64,000 nucleotides of DNA from Granulosicoccaceae bacterium (GTDB lineage: Bacteria > Pseudomonadota > Gammaproteobacteria > Granulosicoccales > Granulosicoccaceae): the NCBI GenBank assembly GCA_020629835.1, contig JAHDCO010000001.1, forward strand, positions 147,968 through 211,967, in the 5' to 3' direction. The notes under the pieces are model-generated. The model saw only the letters and a program-made list of their open reading frames with translations. It ran no database searches and was not told the DNA's origin. Shown here piece by piece: positions 19,243 to 29,190 of this stretch. Position numbers and translations under genes: made by a program. How positions within the stretch are numbered: the stretch's first letter is position 1; each line of letters begins with the position of its first letter.

Positions 19243-20310
19243 TTAACCCGCTTTGATACGAGTCCAGGCGTCTTCGATTTTGCGCACGGTTTCAGCGCCT
19301 GGGAATACCGAGATTTCGCTGGATTCAGTGGTTTCAGCGGATGGGAAAATCGCCGGGTTTTCCAGGTAGTCGTCGCTCATCAACGCTTTCGCTGCTGTGT
19401 TTGGTGTGGCGTAGTACACGTAGTCGGCAATGCCCGCACCCACTTCGGCATCCAGCAGGAAGTTAATTAACGTGTGTGCGTTTTCAATGTTTTCAGCGCC
19501 CTTTGGAATGCACAGCGTGTCTTCCCATAACAGGCCGCCTTCTTTTGGCACAACATAGCCGATGTCGTCGTCTTCATCCATGGCTTGCAGAATGTCGCCG
19601 TTCCACTCCATGGCTAAATCAACTTCGCCAGCTAACAAAAGGTCTTGCCCGTTGTCGCCTGCAAAAGCTGCAACGTTTGGCTTCTGCGCAAGGATCATCG
19701 CTTCGGCGGCTGCAATGTTCTCATCGCTCCAGTCGTTTAATGACTTACCCATCGACTTCAATGCCATTTGCATAACGGTGGTGGCATCACTCATCAACGC
19801 GATCTTGCCGGCGTATTGGTCCGAGGTGTACAAGTGCGACCAGGAATCGGGCACACCGTCAACCGCTGACTTGCGGTAACCAATGCCGATGGTGCCCCAC
19901 ATGTACGGCAGGCTGTAAGCGCGGCCGGGGTCAAAATTACGATCCATGAATAGCGGATCAATGTTGGCAATGTTCGGGATCTTGCTGTGATCGAGTGGCA
20001 GCAGCATATCGGCGTCTAACATGCGCTCAACAAAATCGTTGGTGGGTACGATGAGGTCGTAACCCGGGTTGCCGCCTTTGAGCTTTGCGAACAGCTCGTC
20101 GTTATCGGCAAACAGGTCGTACTGAACTTTGATGCCGGAGGCTTTTTCAAAATCGGTGATAGTAGTTTCACCGATGTACGTATCCCAGTTGTAGAAATTG
20201 ACTTTGCCATCAGCTGCAAACGCTTTTGGCAGCGTGATGGAAATACCGACGGCCGCTGAACCGGCTAAGAAACCGCGGCGAGTGATGGGGGTACGAGGGC
20301 GACGATTCAT
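19243..20310 (-). CDS. potF: Polyamine ABC transporter substrate-binding protein (PotF-like)
   Basis: KVNFYNWDTYIGETTITDFEKASGIKVQYDLFADNDELFAKL; RRGFLAGSA export signal. Confidence 0.87.
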   Translation of the reverse strand: MNRRPRTPITRRGFLAGSAAVGISITLPKAFAADGKVNFYNWDTYIGETTITDFEKASGIKVQYDLFADNDELFAKLKGGNPGYDLIVPTNDFVERMLDADMLLPLDHSKIPNIANIDPLFMDRNFDPGRAYSLPYMWGTIGIGYRKSAVDGVPDSWSHLYTSDQYAGKIALMSDATTVMQMALKSMGKSLNDWSDENIAAAEAMILAQKPNVAAFAGDNGQDLLLAGEVDLAMEWNGDILQAMDEDDDIGYVVPKEGGLLWEDTLCIPKGAENIENAHTLINFLLDAEVGAGIADYVYYATPNTAAKALMSDDYLENPAIFPSAETTESSEISVFPGAETVRKIEDAWTRIKAG

Positions 20311-20439
20311 GATGGACTTTTCCCAGATTGTTAAAAGTTGGCTGCCTGCAGGATCCACAGCCGTCACCGGGCATATTACATCACGCATCGGTTATCCTTA
20401 AAGCCCTAAAACCGCCTCACATCCCGGACTCGATTGCTC

Positions 20440-20874
20440 ATGTTTCAGGCACTAAAAACTTCCTCTCCTGGTGTTTTGCTAACCCGTATGTTGGTCGCCG
20501 CCTTAGTTGTTTTCGGTACCTACAATCCCTCCGGTACGTCCATTTTCCACTGGGTTGTGGAGAAAAATGACTACGCGAATGCGTGGGTGTTGCTGGTCAT
20601 CGTCCTCGCTGTATTGGTTAATTTTGGCTTGCTTGTGGCGGCGTGGAAGGCCTTAGGGAAGCTGGGTACGTTTGTCCTGTTGGTGCTGTTTGCCGCGTTG
20701 GTGTACCTTGCGTTACAGGAGGGGTGGGCCTCTCAGGACAGCCCGGATACTCTGCAGTGGCTAGCGCTTATCTTGTATTCCGGCTTTCTGGGAATTGGCC
20801 TGGCGGGCGCGATCCTATGGCGCCGAGCGACTGGTCAGGTGGTCACCGATGAAGCCCCGGACGTTAAGGAGTAA
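20440..20874 (+). CDS. DUF6524-like integral membrane protein
   Basis: Four hydrophobic segments; TYNPSGTSIFHW motif. Confidence 0.6.
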   Translation: MFQALKTSSPGVLLTRMLVAALVVFGTYNPSGTSIFHWVVEKNDYANAWVLLVIVLAVLVNFGLLVAAWKALGKLGTFVLLVLFAALVYLALQEGWASQDSPDTLQWLALILYSGFLGIGLAGAILWRRATGQVVTDEAPDVKE

Positions 20875-21095
20875 AACGCACAATCGTGGTGCGCACCGCG
20901 GCCGGCCACCTGGCCCTTGGGTCAAGGGGCGCACCCATCTGTAGCCATTTTGTGACCTCGATGACATTGTTAACACCGATCTGGTGGAATAACAGCAAAA
21001 CACTCGGATTCTAGTGTGGGGTTATAGCGCGCCCGGGCGATAACCAACCAATAGAGAACTACCCCACCACCGAGAATACAAGAGGTCGACATCTG

Positions 21096-22076
21096 GTGAC
21101 TTTCCCAAAGAACCCGATTCAGTGGACGGATGAGCAGTACGCCTCGTTCGGACTGGCCCCTCAGGTCACACCGCACCGTTACCACGAGTCGCCTGTGTTC
21201 GATAAGCCGGGCCTGGCAGCGCTATTGGATGCGCATCCAAGACGGCGGTTGCAGGCCTTCACGATGGGAGAAGACCCGACTCGCCGGCAGGATTGGGCTT
21301 GTGTTGACATCCCCGATGATATGAATGGTGAGACGATCCTTCGGTGTGTGGAAAACGGACGTCTGTGGGTCAACATCACCCATATTGATACCGTTAATGA
21401 GACCTTCGCTGAACTCATCAAGGACATGTACGAGCATCTGGGGGAGAAGTGCCCGCACCTGCAAAACCCTAAGTCCGCTTACAGCACATTACTGATCAGT
21501 TCGCCCAAGGCTCAGGTGTACTTTCACGTCGACGCCGAACCCAACATGCTGTGGCATCTGCGCGGCCAGAAACGAGTGTGGTTGTACCCCGCCATGGATG
21601 CGCGGTTCACCCCGCAGAACTTTCTAGAAGATATCTATGCCGGTGAAGTTGACGAGGATGTTCCTTACGAGCCTGCCTTTGATGCAGCGGCCGATGAACA
21701 TTTATTGTCGCCTGGTGATGTGGCATCGTGGCCGCACAATGCGCCGCATCGTATTGAAAATGTGGACATGAACGTCTCACTGGCCACCAGTTACTACACG
21801 CCGGCTATTTATCGGCGTCAATACACCCAGCTAGCCAACCGTTTTCTGATGCGCGGCCTGGGTTTTAAAAATCGTTCTATGCAGGAAGATGGCGTACGGC
21901 CTGCCATCAAGCGAACCGTGTATCGGGTGGTGAACAAAATTCGTCCGTTTCCACGCCGCAACCGTTCGGCCAATTACATCACCGATTTACAGTTGCACCC
22001 GGATGCGCCACTGGGTTACGTACGGTTGGATGAAAAAAGACCTGCGTCATTTTCAGAAAGCCGTCATGCTGCCTAG
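21096..22076 (+). CDS. Cupin-like/JmjC-type domain protein
   Basis: YFHVDAEPNMLWHLRGQKRVWLYP and LSPGDVASWPHNAPHRIEN (HxD...H). Confidence 0.7.
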   Translation: MTFPKNPIQWTDEQYASFGLAPQVTPHRYHESPVFDKPGLAALLDAHPRRRLQAFTMGEDPTRRQDWACVDIPDDMNGETILRCVENGRLWVNITHIDTVNETFAELIKDMYEHLGEKCPHLQNPKSAYSTLLISSPKAQVYFHVDAEPNMLWHLRGQKRVWLYPAMDARFTPQNFLEDIYAGEVDEDVPYEPAFDAAADEHLLSPGDVASWPHNAPHRIENVDMNVSLATSYYTPAIYRRQYTQLANRFLMRGLGFKNRSMQEDGVRPAIKRTVYRVVNKIRPFPRRNRSANYITDLQLHPDAPLGYVRLDEKRPASFSESRHAA

Positions 22077-22160
22077 CGTTTAACCAGCGTGCGGTTTCTA
22101 CGGTTGTGAGTACGTTTGTTCACTGGTCTTGCCGGGTGACATTGTGCGTACATGTCGTAG

Positions 22161-23288
22161 TTGCTGCGGTATCTGCGCCCGTTCATGATTTGTAAAGCCC
22201 TACAGACGCTAGAGGAATTTCAGGCTTTAGAGCAGGGCTGGCGGTGGTTGCACGATAAGAGTCCTGAAGCGTCCTTTTTCAACGGGTTTGATTTTGCCTG
22301 GGTGTGGTGGCAAAGCTACGGGTCGCTTGGGCAGTTGTCTATCACGGTGGTGGAAACCGAAGCCGGTGATCCAGAGCATGACCCGGACAATCCAGTCATC
22401 GCTATCGCGCCACTGTACCGAACGCGATGTCATTTCACCCGATTCTTTAGACTTAACACGCTACGGTTTCTTGGCCGTGGGGGTGACGTTACGCCGGATG
22501 ATCTGAATGTTTTACTAAGCCCTACGGATGCTTTGGCCGAAGACGCGGTCAAGGCGCTTTCGAGCCATTGGTTAGCCGATGGAGGCCTTACCCGGTTGTT
22601 GTTCGAGGACTTGCCCGAACAGTCGCGGTTTTATCGTTTGTACCGAGCTATCCGAAACCCACTGGTTGAGCACAGAGAGAGTCGTTTGGTGGCGGAACTG
22701 CCGGACACCTGGGATGCGTTTAATAGCACGTTATCCAGAAACACGCGCAAACGCGTGAAAAACCGAGCCAACCGGCTTGCGAATGCGGAGGCTTTACAGC
22801 TCAAGGTGTGCACCGAACCGGAGCAGATGCACCAGGCGCTGGATGCCTTGGTGCATTTGCACCGCGATCGCCAAAGCAGCAAAGGGGAGTTTCCTGCGTT
22901 TGGTACAACCGCGTATTTACAGTTTCATAAAACACTCATCGAGCAGACGCAAGGCAAGCAAGCGATCAAATTTGTAACACTCACTGACGGTAACAACATC
23001 GTCGGGGTGGAGTACTTGTTTTGCCACCAGGGGGCGTTGTTGTTTTATCAAACCGGTTTTGACCCCGAGTATGAACCCGTAAGCCCAGGGCATAATATGA
23101 TGGTGCATGCCATAAGGTACGGTATTGAAAATGGATTCCGCCGTATCGATTTACTCAAAGGCAATTACCCTTATAAACACAGCTATGCAAAAGACCGCCG
23201 GGATTCAGTAACCTTATCCTGCTACGCAACGCTTGGATGGCGCTTTATTGCGGTTTTAGTACAGCGTGCAAAAAACTTAAGAAGTTAA
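22161..23288 (+). CDS. GNAT/CelD-like acetyltransferase
   Basis: FFNGFDFAWVWWQSYG; NTRKRVKNRANRL; RRIDLLKGNYPYKHSYAK; paralogous in layout to 5684..6865. Confidence 0.75.
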   Translation: MLRYLRPFMICKALQTLEEFQALEQGWRWLHDKSPEASFFNGFDFAWVWWQSYGSLGQLSITVVETEAGDPEHDPDNPVIAIAPLYRTRCHFTRFFRLNTLRFLGRGGDVTPDDLNVLLSPTDALAEDAVKALSSHWLADGGLTRLLFEDLPEQSRFYRLYRAIRNPLVEHRESRLVAELPDTWDAFNSTLSRNTRKRVKNRANRLANAEALQLKVCTEPEQMHQALDALVHLHRDRQSSKGEFPAFGTTAYLQFHKTLIEQTQGKQAIKFVTLTDGNNIVGVEYLFCHQGALLFYQTGFDPEYEPVSPGHNMMVHAIRYGIENGFRRIDLLKGNYPYKHSYAKDRRDSVTLSCYATLGWRFIAVLVQRAKNLRS

Positions 23289-24100
23289 TACGTACTATTC
23301 AAAGACTATTGCAACAGGTTATCGGGACAACCGCCGCCGCAGTGCTAGTCATGGCTGCGCTGTTCAGCAACACCGATGTGCATGCCGACGCAGGTGATTG
23401 GATAGTCAAGTACGAAACACCGGAAAACGACGAAGAAGAAGCGCTACTTGAGCTACTGCAGGGCGAGTATGGCATTCCGGATATGGTGTCGTACCTTGAG
23501 TCTCAGTATCGGTTGAAGAAACCTGTCTATCTTCAAGTAGGCGCAGACGAGGGGCCTCACTACGAAGTCGATAATGAAATCATCACCATTCCTTATCACT
23601 ACGCCGCTGAGATTTACGAGCGATTTGATAAATACGGAGACGAAAGCCGCATTGACATGAGTGATATGGATGAGATTGCACTGGATGTGATTTTCCATAC
23701 CTTGCTGCATGAACTGGGGCACGCACTCATGGCTCAGTATAACTATCCGTTGTTTTTCGAAGAGGAAGATGTGGTGGACGCGCTGTCTAACTATCTTTTG
23801 CTCGAATACACCGAGTTCGGTGCGCAAGTCGCGGTGAGTGCTGCAGAAATGTTCTGGGTAGAACAGGAAGATTTATCGACATATGAAGCGGATGATTTCT
23901 GGGGTGAGCACAGTCTGGAGATCCAACGCGCTTACGATGTGTACTGCGCCATTGTGGGTGCTTACCCTGACGACAGCGACCACATCGTCGATTCAATCTT
24001 TGAAGGCGATGAAGATAAGGCGTATGACTGCATTGAGAACTATGAGCGCATACGTGCGGCTTGGGAGCCGTTGTTAGAGCCTGTGATTATTCGGGATTGA
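23237..24100 (+). CDS. DUF4344-like putative metallopeptidase, exported
   Basis: HELGHA (HExxH) in FHTLLHELGHALMAQYNYPLFFEEEDVVDALSNYLLLE; start ambiguous, overlaps the previous gene. Confidence 0.7.
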   Translation: MALYCGFSTACKKLKKLIRTIQRLLQQVIGTTAAAVLVMAALFSNTDVHADAGDWIVKYETPENDEEEALLELLQGEYGIPDMVSYLESQYRLKKPVYLQVGADEGPHYEVDNEIITIPYHYAAEIYERFDKYGDESRIDMSDMDEIALDVIFHTLLHELGHALMAQYNYPLFFEEEDVVDALSNYLLLEYTEFGAQVAVSAAEMFWVEQEDLSTYEADDFWGEHSLEIQRAYDVYCAIVGAYPDDSDHIVDSIFEGDEDKAYDCIENYERIRAAWEPLLEPVIIRD

Positions 24101-24107
24101 GTTTGGT

Positions 24108-24605
24108 CTAATCGCCCGGTTGGTAATCGGCTTCAGTATCGTGGTCAGGATGTTGATGAGAAACAACAGACTGGTTCCACAGCTCATCCTGCTGCATCTC
24201 ATCAAGGGGTTTTTCCGGTAGCTGTATTAATCCGTGTACACCGTGTCTTCGGTATCGGGCGTTAACCTGTTGCACAGGTGGTGCAAGATCCGGGTTATCC
24301 AAGGTACCGATCGCAATTTCAACGTGGCCTTCGTATTCATAGGTGAGTGGGGTGCCGCATTGATTACAGAAACCCCGCCAGTTTGTCTCAGAGCTTCGGA
24401 AAATCGCGGGTTTGCCTCGAGTCCACTCGATGTTATGAGCGACAACCAGTGGCGCAAAATAATTACCGAACGCCTTTTGGCACATGCGACAGTGACAGAT
24501 GGTGGCTTTACCAAGCCGCCCGATCGAATATCGCACCGCGCCACATTGACATCCGCCTGAAACGGGTTCGGCTTGGCGAGGTTTGGTCAGGTTTTCATCG
24601 GACAT
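24108..24605 (-). CDS. GFA (glutathione-dependent formaldehyde-activating-like) family protein
   Basis: GGCQCGAVRY, CHCRMCQK, CNQCGTPL. Confidence 0.85.
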   Translation of the reverse strand: MSDENLTKPRQAEPVSGGCQCGAVRYSIGRLGKATICHCRMCQKAFGNYFAPLVVAHNIEWTRGKPAIFRSSETNWRGFCNQCGTPLTYEYEGHVEIAIGTLDNPDLAPPVQQVNARYRRHGVHGLIQLPEKPLDEMQQDELWNQSVVSHQHPDHDTEADYQPGD

Positions 24606-24652
24606 ACTGATCTTCTGGCGACGTGTTATTCAAAGACATTTACCGAGCCCGC

Positions 24653-25219
24653 TCAACCACTTCGTGTTAATGCAATGACTGATTGCTTAAGTGTTTGCAG
24701 CAAGGTTTTTAAGTCTTTGCGTGATTCGGCGTTGTAAATTAGATTGCCGCCGGTGCTGACAATAAACTTCGCAACGGCGTGCGCACTTGAACCCGATTCG
24801 ATCAAAGCTTCCTCATAGGTCGCAAGAAGCTCCGTCCACCTTCTTATTTTTGTTTCCTCTGCATCACGGGCAACAGCAGCACTGATGTCCCCAACACCAC
24901 GCACGATCTCTTTCGCATCCGGGTTAGCTTCTACAAAGTCGTAGGTTGTAAAAATTGCGATTTCAAAGTAAGCCGTTAACTGCTCTTCCAATGAGTCACA
25001 CTGATTCCATTGAGTTTCCAGCTTCTCAAGAAAGTCATCAATGACGTGTTGCATTGCAGCGGCCAGCATTTCATCTTTGCTTTTGAAATGCACATAGAGC
25101 GTTTGACGCGACACACCGGCGTAGCTCGCAATGTCGTTCATTGAGCTAGCTCTGACACCGTGCTGGCTAAAGACCTCAATCGCTGCGCGGATAAGTGTTG
25201 ACCTTAGGTCTGACATCAT
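24653..25219 (-). CDS. TetR family transcriptional regulator
   Basis: N-terminal HTH SSMNDIASYAGVSRQTLYVHFKSKDEM. Confidence 0.88.
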   Translation of the reverse strand: MMSDLRSTLIRAAIEVFSQHGVRASSMNDIASYAGVSRQTLYVHFKSKDEMLAAAMQHVIDDFLEKLETQWNQCDSLEEQLTAYFEIAIFTTYDFVEANPDAKEIVRGVGDISAAVARDAEETKIRRWTELLATYEEALIESGSSAHAVAKFIVSTGGNLIYNAESRKDLKTLLQTLKQSVIALTRSG

Positions 25220-25225
25220 CTAATG

Positions 25226-25249
25226 TTTACAAAAATAGAAATTTGTAAA
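25226..25249. promoter_or_regulatory. Inverted repeat TTTACAAA-N8-TTTGTAAA in divergent tetR/ior intergenic region, candidate TetR operator
   Basis: Perfect 8-bp arms read directly. Confidence 0.7.
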
Positions 25250-25298
25250 TCTGGCCACGGGCGGGTTTTGCACTTAATTGTCATGGAGCCTTTTCGAT

Positions 25299-25760
25299 AT
25301 GCAGATCGACGTCAATGGTAAAGCTTTTGAAGTTGAAGTAGAACCGGAGATGCCGCTTCTCTGGGTGCTTCGAGACGAATTGGGCATCACAGGCCCTAAG
25401 TACGGTTGTGGTATTGCGCAATGTGGGGCCTGTACCGTGCACGTTGATGGCTTCGTGGTGCGCTCCTGTCAGCTGGCCGTACGGGACTTAGGAAACCGCA
25501 AGGTAACGACAATCGAAGGGCTTGGATCTCCTGAGGCATTGCACGCCGTTCAAGCGGCCTGGATCGAACATCAGGTGGCGCAGTGCGGCTATTGTCAGTC
25601 CGGCCAGATCATGCAGGCCGCGTCTTTTTTAAAGACAAACCCTAACCCCAGCGATGAGCAAATAGACGCTGTCATGTCGAGCAATCTATGCCGCTGCGGT
25701 ACGTACCCTCGCATTCGATCAGCAGTAAAAGCCGCTGCAAAAAAATTGCAGGAGGGATAA
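25299..25760 (+). CDS. (2Fe-2S)-binding subunit of molybdenum hydroxylase (IorA-like)
   Basis: [15 protein letters not shown] and [23 protein letters not shown]. Confidence 0.9.
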   Translation: MQIDVNGKAFEVEVEPEMPLLWVLRDELGITGPKYGCGIAQCGACTVHVDGFVVRSCQLAVRDLGNRKVTTIEGLGSPEALHAVQAAWIEHQVAQCGYCQSGQIMQAASFLKTNPNPSDEQIDAVMSSNLCRCGTYPRIRSAVKAAAKKLQEG

Positions 25761-25764
25761 GCGT

Positions 25765-28014
25765 ATGGGCATTGTAGGTACTGTCACACGTCGTACGTTT
25801 TTAATCGGAACAGCCGCCATAGCTGGAGGCGTTGCGTTCGGAACCTATCTGGTAAAGCGTCCGATTGAAAACCCGTTACTGGCTGATCTTAAAGACGGTG
25901 AAGCAGCAATAACGCCTTACATAAAAATTGATGCCTCCGGGATTACGTTAATCACGCCACGCGCTGACAAAGGGCAGGGCGCTTACTCAATACAAGCCAG
26001 ACTGATCGCCGAAGAATTGGACTTTGATCCTGCAACGGCTGTCATAACGCCGGGTATGCCAGGGCCTGCGTATTACAACAGCGCCGTGTTAGAGGAAGGT
26101 GTGCCTTTTCCGGCTTACGACGACAGCGCTATAGCTGAAACGGCGCGTCAGTTTATGTCTGTGCCGGCAAAGTTGATGTCGATGCAGATGACGGGAGGTT
26201 CATCCACCGTACCCGATGGGCATCACAAGATGCGAATGGCGGGTGCTGTTGCACGCGAGACTTTGAAAGAGGCTGCAGCTCAGCAAGTCGGTGTAGATCG
26301 TAGTCAACTAACCACAGAAGACGGCCATGTTGTACTGCCAGATGGAAAACGCATCGCTTACACCGAGCTTGCCACAACAGCAGCCAGCATAGAGCCGATC
26401 ACCGATGTTCAGCTTCGGCCAAGCAGTGAATGGAAACACTTAGGTAAACCGACACAGCGTCTGGATATGCCCGCCAAGTGCACGGGCACAGAAAAGTACG
26501 GAATCGATCTAGTTGTAGACGGCATGGTTCACGCCGCGGTTCGAGCTAACCCGGGTGTTGGCGCTGGTGTTAAAAGTTTTGATGCAAGCAGTGCAGAAGC
26601 AATGCGTGGCGTGCAAAAAGTCATTGCGATCAAAAACGGTGTTGCTGTTATCGCCGATAACACATGGCGAGCCTGGCGGGCAGCGGATGCGATTGACATC
26701 ACGTGGGAGCAGGGCCCTTATCCTGAAAATACCGACGCTATCTTTGCAGAGATTGAAAAGGTTATTGATCAGGATGAGTTTCGTGATCATAGAAACCGTA
26801 ACGATGGGGATGTGGATACGGCATTAACTGCCGGCGATGTATTTGAGGCAACATACAAAGTGCCTTACCTTGCACATGCGCCTATGGAGCCCATGAATGC
26901 ACTAGTCCGGGTGACGGATACTGAATGCGAAATTTGGACGGGCACTCAAATACCCTTGTTTGTTCGGGATCATGCCGCAGCGATGACTGGCTTGGACAAA
27001 GACCAAGTACTCGTTTATGTGCAGCCAATGGGTGGCAGCTTTGGTCACAAACTGGAAGACACGCATGTTTTACAGGCAGTAGAGATCGCCATTGCCATGA
27101 AAGGCACACCGGTAAAAATGGTGTGGTCTCGTGAAGAAGATATGACCCATGATTATCCGCGACCCGGGTCGATAGCCAAAGGCCGTGGAACCGTATCCAA
27201 TGGTCAGGTAGAAACCTTCGATTTGTCTGTGGGTCAATCAAGCCTAATGGCCGACTGGTTTGGTCGTCTTACGGGTTTGGCAATTCCAGGCCCTGATGCC
27301 ACCATAACAACCGGTTCGTGGGATCAACCGTTCGCCATCCCGAACTATCGGGTGACCGGTTATCGGGCACCGACGATGGTGCCCGTCTCGTCATGGCGAT
27401 CGGTCGGGGCATCAGGAAACGGTTTTTTTCATGATTGCCTGCTCGATGAATTGATACACAAAGCCGGTGCGGATCCATTAGCCGAACGCATTCGACTGTG
27501 TATGCATGAGGATTCACGCAAAGTACTTGAGAAGGTGGGTGAAATTTCTGGTTGGGATGGACCGTCGATGGGGGAGAACCGAGGCCGAGGTGTCGCGTTT
27601 TGTTTGTCCTTTGGTGTACCCACAGCCATCGTGACCGAAGTCACCAACACAGAAGCGGGCATCACGATCGATAAGGTGTATACCGTTGTTGATGTGGGGG
27701 AAGTACTAGACCCCACCAACTTGGAAGCGCAGGTGTTTGGAGGCGTGGTGTTCGGAATGGCGCATGCGATGAACTGCGAAACCACCTATGAAAACTACGC
27801 CGCGCAACAAAACAACTATCACGCCTATGAAGGGATGCGCTTGTATCAGACCCCCGAGTTTGAAACGGTTGCATTAACCAATGCGAAAAAAATCCGTGGT
27901 ATTGGCGAACCAAGCGTACCCCCAGCGGCTCCGTCACTGGCCAACGCCATCTTTGCCGCAACGGGAAAGCGCATTCGCGAAATGCCGTTAAACAAGCATA
28001 TTGATTTCGTGTGA
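25765..28014 (+). CDS. Xanthine dehydrogenase family molybdopterin-binding subunit (IorB-like), Tat-type N-terminus
   Basis: VTRRTFLIGTAAIAGG leader; GGSFGHKLE; RAPTMVPVSSWRSVGASGNGFFHDCLLDEL. Confidence 0.9.
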   Translation: MGIVGTVTRRTFLIGTAAIAGGVAFGTYLVKRPIENPLLADLKDGEAAITPYIKIDASGITLITPRADKGQGAYSIQARLIAEELDFDPATAVITPGMPGPAYYNSAVLEEGVPFPAYDDSAIAETARQFMSVPAKLMSMQMTGGSSTVPDGHHKMRMAGAVARETLKEAAAQQVGVDRSQLTTEDGHVVLPDGKRIAYTELATTAASIEPITDVQLRPSSEWKHLGKPTQRLDMPAKCTGTEKYGIDLVVDGMVHAAVRANPGVGAGVKSFDASSAEAMRGVQKVIAIKNGVAVIADNTWRAWRAADAIDITWEQGPYPENTDAIFAEIEKVIDQDEFRDHRNRNDGDVDTALTAGDVFEATYKVPYLAHAPMEPMNALVRVTDTECEIWTGTQIPLFVRDHAAAMTGLDKDQVLVYVQPMGGSFGHKLEDTHVLQAVEIAIAMKGTPVKMVWSREEDMTHDYPRPGSIAKGRGTVSNGQVETFDLSVGQSSLMADWFGRLTGLAIPGPDATITTGSWDQPFAIPNYRVTGYRAPTMVPVSSWRSVGASGNGFFHDCLLDELIHKAGADPLAERIRLCMHEDSRKVLEKVGEISGWDGPSMGENRGRGVAFCLSFGVPTAIVTEVTNTEAGITIDKVYTVVDVGEVLDPTNLEAQVFGGVVFGMAHAMNCETTYENYAAQQNNYHAYEGMRLYQTPEFETVALTNAKKIRGIGEPSVPPAAPSLANAIFAATGKRIREMPLNKHIDFV

Positions 28015-28781
28015 GTGGGGAGATACCGATGATAAATAAACTCTTTGAGGTATCGATGACACGTTCACTGCCACTGGTATCGTTACCTTTCAGAGCTTTG
28101 CCCATTCCGTTAACGTCCGGACGATCGTCAGGTTCGTTAGGTTCGTTAGGTTTTTTAATTTTGTTGGTCGCAGTTTTCTCTGGAACACTCACGTTATCAA
28201 CCTCAGTAACCGCTGCTGAAGACAAGGTTGTTATTAACCCGCCTGCGGAAGGCTCGGTGAGTCAGCAGGAAGGGCTGCAAGCCTGGGCAAGAATCTTTGA
28301 AGTCGCCAGTCACCCGCGGTGTGCTAATTGTCACACCGGTGAATCGGATCGTCCGATGTGGTCTGGCCCTTCTTACGGTAAGACGCGTGTGCACGGTATG
28401 AACGTACAAGCCGGGACCAGTCGTATCGGTGCTGAGACCCTATTGTGCGGTACCTGCCATACCACCAAAAGTGAAGACTGGGATAACGCCAACGCCACAC
28501 CACATGCGGCACCTCGCGTTGCAATGAACTGGGCGCTTGCACCTGTGGAAGCGCATTGGTTTGGGCAAACGTCAGAACAAATTTGTGCACAACTGCGTAA
28601 CCCGGAAACCAACGGGGATCGCACGATGCGGGAAATTGCTGAACACTTAAATCATGATCTGATACTGCACTGGGCGTGGGCGCCCGGTGGTGGCCGAGAA
28701 CCCGCTCCTTACAGTTTGCAAGAACACGTTAACGATATTCTTGCCTGGGGTGTTGCCGGCACACCTTGCCCTCAAGATTAA
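28011..28781 (+). CDS. Exported cytochrome c-like protein with two CxxCH motifs
   Basis: CANCH and CGTCH; located directly after the IorB-like gene. Confidence 0.75.
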   Translation: MSGEIPMINKLFEVSMTRSLPLVSLPFRALPIPLTSGRSSGSLGSLGFLILLVAVFSGTLTLSTSVTAAEDKVVINPPAEGSVSQQEGLQAWARIFEVASHPRCANCHTGESDRPMWSGPSYGKTRVHGMNVQAGTSRIGAETLLCGTCHTTKSEDWDNANATPHAAPRVAMNWALAPVEAHWFGQTSEQICAQLRNPETNGDRTMREIAEHLNHDLILHWAWAPGGGREPAPYSLQEHVNDILAWGVAGTPCPQD

Positions 28782-28793
28782 GGAGACGCACGC

Positions 28794-29105
28794 ATGGGAC
28801 TGGCAGGCTCACTTCTTGTTTTTACGGGTTTTTGGCACGCGTTTGAATGGCTGATGGGTGGGCGCAATAAAGACACCTTACGCCTCATTCCATTCGGTAT
28901 TGTTTATGCCGTGCTAGGTTTTTTGATTGTGACGTTTTCGGGTGGTCAAACGGTACTGATCGTTGCGCTGGTTATAACAGTGATCGGGCTTCTCGGCGCT
29001 ATCGTTACCCGAAAAACCGCACAGGTTCGCCCCTCGGTAACGTGGGTGTTTATCGTTATCGATCTAATTATTATTGCAGCTTTGGGTTTAGCCTTAGCAG
29101 GCTAA
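28794..29105 (+). CDS. Small integral membrane protein
   Basis: Three to four hydrophobic segments. Confidence 0.6.
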   Translation: MGLAGSLLVFTGFWHAFEWLMGGRNKDTLRLIPFGIVYAVLGFLIVTFSGGQTVLIVALVITVIGLLGAIVTRKTAQVRPSVTWVFIVIDLIIIAALGLALAG

Positions 29106-29190
29106 TGATGAGTATTTAAAACCACTTAGCCTAAATGCCATGCCCGCTTTAGTAGCGACGGCGTGCATACGTCTTTAGGTGCTATGAAGT

